Shown: positions 20,500 through 22,271 of the stretch, piece after piece | Numbering within the stretch: position 1 is the first letter of the stretch | Layout: each line of letters begins with the position of its first letter | Assembly (NCBI GenBank): GCA_905215105.1 | Contig: CAJMOI010000018.1 | Coordinates: 1 to 22,271 of the forward strand | Direction of reading: 5' to 3' | Length of the DNA: 22,271 bases | Source: an uncultured bacterium | GTDB lineage: Bacteria > Bacillota > Clostridia > Oscillospirales > Acutalibacteraceae | Made by a program: the position numbers and the translations under genes | Notes under the pieces: generated by a model | What the model was told of the DNA's origin: nothing | The model's input: the letters and a program-made list of their open reading frames with translations, nothing else | Databases searched by the model: none

Positions 20500-21720
20500 T
20501 CAGGTCCGATAGTCCCCGTTGATGCGCACATACTCATAGGTCAGGTCGCAGCCATAGGCTTCCGCGCTGCCGTCGCCATCGTGAAGGGTGACATTGATAT
20601 CCACTTCGTTTTCCAGCAGCACCTTTTTGGCAACATCCTCGTCAAAGGGGATGCCTGCGCCGTCTTTGCAAACAGCCACAGTGCCGGCATTGGAAGTAAA
20701 GCTCACATCCACTTTGTTAATGTCCACTTCTGCGCCGGAATAGCCGATTGCACACAGCACACGGCCCCAGTTAGCATCCGCACCGAACATAGCGGCCTTC
20801 ACCAGGCTGGAGCAAATAACGGCCTTGGAAATCACCCGGGCGGTTTCCAGATCTTTTGCGCCGGTGAGCTTGCACACCAGCAGACGGCTTGCACCCTCGC
20901 CGTCACCGCCGATCATCCGGGCCAGCTGAATGCACATAGCGTCCAATGCTTCACAGAAAGCGGCATAATCCGCGTTTTCGCTGTCGATCAGCTCGTTTCC
21001 GGCAAGGCCGTTTGCCATAATGGTCAGGGTGTCGTTGGTGGAGGTGTCGCCGTCAATGCTCACCATATTGAAGCTCTTGTCGGCGGCGGCCTGCAAGGCC
21101 TTTTGCAGCATGGGGGTGGAAACTGCTGCGTCGGTGGTCAAAAAGCTGAGCATGGTGCCCATGTTGGGATGAATCATGCCGCTGCCTTTTGCAATGCCGC
21201 CGATGCGCACGGTTTTGCCGCCCAGTTCCAGCTCTACCGCCACTTCCTTGCGGACGGTGTCGGTGGTCATGATGGCGTCGGCTGCATCTGCGCTGCCAAA
21301 GGGGTTCAGCAGCCTGGCGGCTTCCGGGGTACCCTGTTCAATGGGCTCAATGGGAAGAATCTCGCCAATGACGCCGGTGGAGGCCACAATGATGTCGGAG
21401 GGATCCAGATTCAGCGCCTGTCCGGCGATTTCGCACATCCGCCATGCCTTTTCCTCGCCGTCGGCGTTGCAGGTGTTGGCGTTGCCGCTGTTGCAGATGA
21501 CGGCCTGAGCGATGCCGTTTTGCAGGTTGCGCTTGGTCACCAAAATGGGCGCGCCCTTGACTTTGTTGAGGGTATAAATACCGGCGGCGTTGCAGGGGAC
21601 AGAGCTGGCAATGAGAGCCAGATCCCGCTTGGACTTATTGCGCCGGATGCCGCAGTGAACGCCTGCGGCGGAAAAACCCTGTGCGGCAGTGACGCCGCCA
21701 TCGATAAATGTATAGGACAT
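20500..21720 (-). CDS. argJ: Bifunctional glutamate N-acetyltransferase/ornithine acetyltransferase
   Basis: This 406-residue enzyme transfers the acetyl group from acetylornithine to glutamate, making the pathway cyclic, and may also use acetyl-CoA. It is an Ntn-type self-cleaving protein. The cleavage region is AKGSGMIHPNMGTMLSFLTT, with the nucleophile Thr189 after Gly188. The residue before the threonine is glycine where alanine is usual. VSIDGDTSTNDT and ICNSGNANTCNADG (76-89) are also family motifs. ATG at 21720 has AAGGAGG 8 bases upstream; the open frame extends 11 codons further without homology. It follows argH after 128 bases and precedes argB by 32. Whether it is mono- or bifunctional cannot be told from sequence. 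Confidence 0.95.
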   Translation of the reverse strand: MSYTFIDGGVTAAQGFSAAGVHCGIRRNKSKRDLALIASSVPCNAAGIYTLNKVKGAPILVTKRNLQNGIAQAVICNSGNANTCNADGEEKAWRMCEIAGQALNLDPSDIIVASTGVIGEILPIEPIEQGTPEAARLLNPFGSADAADAIMTTDTVRKEVAVELELGGKTVRIGGIAKGSGMIHPNMGTMLSFLTTDAAVSTPMLQKALQAAADKSFNMVSIDGDTSTNDTLTIMANGLAGNELIDSENADYAAFCEALDAMCIQLARMIGGDGEGASRLLVCKLTGAKDLETARVISKAVICSSLVKAAMFGADANWGRVLCAIGYSGAEVDINKVDVSFTSNAGTVAVCKDGAGIPFDEDVAKKVLLENEVDINVTLHDGDGSAEAYGCDLTYEYVRINGDYRT

Positions 21721-21772
21721 AATGGAACCTCCTTGGTCAATCCAACACACCATACAGGTGGGAGTATCGGGG

Positions 21773-21814
21773 GCGGCTGTCAGCCGCTCGCTTTTCTATA
21801 TAACCATATAACCA
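21773..21814. repeat. Hairpin and short tandem repeat between argH and argJ
   Basis: GCGGCT (21773-21778) and AGCCGC (21782-21787) form a 6-bp stem with a 3-base loop. Next to it, TATAACCA occurs twice in tandem (21799-21806, 21807-21814). There is no T run beyond the hairpin in the argJ direction. No consensus promoter for argJ was identified in this 128-base gap. Confidence 0.4.
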
Positions 21815-21848
21815 TCAGATACGCCATGCGCATCCGTAACGTCATTTT

Positions 21849-22271
21849 TTACATTGCTTCCAGTGTTTTCAGCATTCCCTTTGCCTGAGACTTGACATTC
21901 TCGGGAGCCGGGCCACCGTACACGGTGCGGCCATTGACGCATTTTTCAAGGGAAATCGCCTGATACACGCCCTCGTCAAACTCGGGGCAAACCTTCTGAT
22001 ATTCCTCCATGGAGAGGCTTTCCAGCGTTTCACCCAGCTCAATGCACCGTGCCACCAGTTCGCCGGTAATGCGGTAGGCATCCCGGAAGGGCAGACCCTT
22101 TTCTCCCACCAGATAGTCGGCGCAGTCGGTGGCATTGATAAAGCCCTTGGCGGCCGCCGCCCGCATATTGCCGGTAAGCACCCGCATGGTATCGATCATG
22201 GGAATAAAGGCCGTCAAGCACAGCTTGAGAGTGTCCACTGCGTCGAAAATCGCCTCTTTATCCTCCTGCAT
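21849..22271 (-). CDS. argH: Argininosuccinate lyase, C-terminal part
   Basis: These are the last 140 residues of an enzyme that splits argininosuccinate into arginine and fumarate. The gene continues beyond the right edge. The visible part has QEDKEAIFDAVDTLKLCL, the helix with ATDCADYLVGEKGLPFRDAY and RITGELVARCIELG, and the C-terminal VNGRTVYGGPAPENVKSQ, all typical of ArgH and distinct from fumarase and aspartase. The catalytic serine loop lies in the missing part. The ATG at the window edge is an internal methionine, not the start. It is the first visible gene of the arginine run; argG, often next to argH, would be expected to the right. Confidence 0.93.
   Translation of the reverse strand: MQEDKEAIFDAVDTLKLCLTAFIPMIDTMRVLTGNMRAAAAKGFINATDCADYLVGEKGLPFRDAYRITGELVARCIELGETLESLSMEEYQKVCPEFDEGVYQAISLEKCVNGRTVYGGPAPENVKSQAKGMLKTLEAM

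Noticed and set aside
20485..21888. Long plus-strand open frame opposite argJ
   Set aside because: Antisense shadow of argJ; the argJ protein has full-length family motifs and a good ribosome binding site, and this one has neither.

Overview
The window looks like a chromosomal segment of a moderately GC-rich Clostridia-class Firmicute, most likely an Oscillospiraceae/Ruminococcaceae-type gut anaerobe. This is inferred from protein style (pyruvate phosphate dikinase, cofactor-independent phosphoglycerate mutase, split LeuC/LeuD, ArgJ-type arginine cluster), AGGAGG-type ribosome binding sites and sigma-A-like promoters. No rRNA, tRNA, CRISPR array, transposase, integrase or plasmid gene was seen.

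Layout. (1) 1-1042: the end of an unrecognised gene, a small glycine-rich membrane-like protein on the minus strand, and trmL. (2) 1126-4997: a glycolytic cluster pgk-tpiA-gpmI behind a strong promoter, with a hairpin terminator after pgk and three overlapping hairpins before gpmI. (3) 5018-6116: an AT-richer regulatory islet of an XRE repressor, a ribbon-helix-helix protein and a second XRE repressor, each close to an inverted-repeat operator candidate. (4) 6119-8975: ppdK on the minus strand with a long structured leader. (5) 9153-10264: prs on the plus strand. (6) 10285-11012: an isolated AT-rich gene with a polymerase-beta-type nucleotidyltransferase signature, behind a consensus promoter with a palindrome at its start site. 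(7) 11069-13647: leuCD, divergent from a Crp/Fnr-family regulator. (8) 13670-15726: a large imperfect hairpin, then a compact operon of a bacterial-PH-domain membrane protein, a 53-residue protein and an XRE regulator. (9) 15732-17215: an ECF sigma factor and an overlapping membrane protein, probably its anti-sigma factor. (10) 17315-22271: arginine genes on the minus strand in the order argH(partial)-argJ-argB-argD-argF, with a palindrome resembling a dispersed repeat between argD and argF.

How they work together. PGK, TIM and GpmI catalyse consecutive or adjacent triose-phosphate steps, and PPDK interconverts phosphoenolpyruvate and pyruvate, so regions 2 and 4 form a lower-glycolysis/gluconeogenesis neighbourhood interrupted by the repressor islet. 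Prs feeds nucleotide, histidine and tryptophan synthesis with PRPP. LeuCD performs the isomerisation step of leucine synthesis. ArgJ, ArgB, ArgD, ArgF and ArgH cover most of glutamate-to-arginine synthesis; argC and argG are not in the window.

Most of the window is ordinary core metabolism. The less explained parts are the nucleotidyltransferase-like gene at 10285-10929, the XRE/RHH/XRE islet, the PH-domain/small protein/XRE operon, and several structured intergenic stretches. None is shown here to be a new system; all are candidates.
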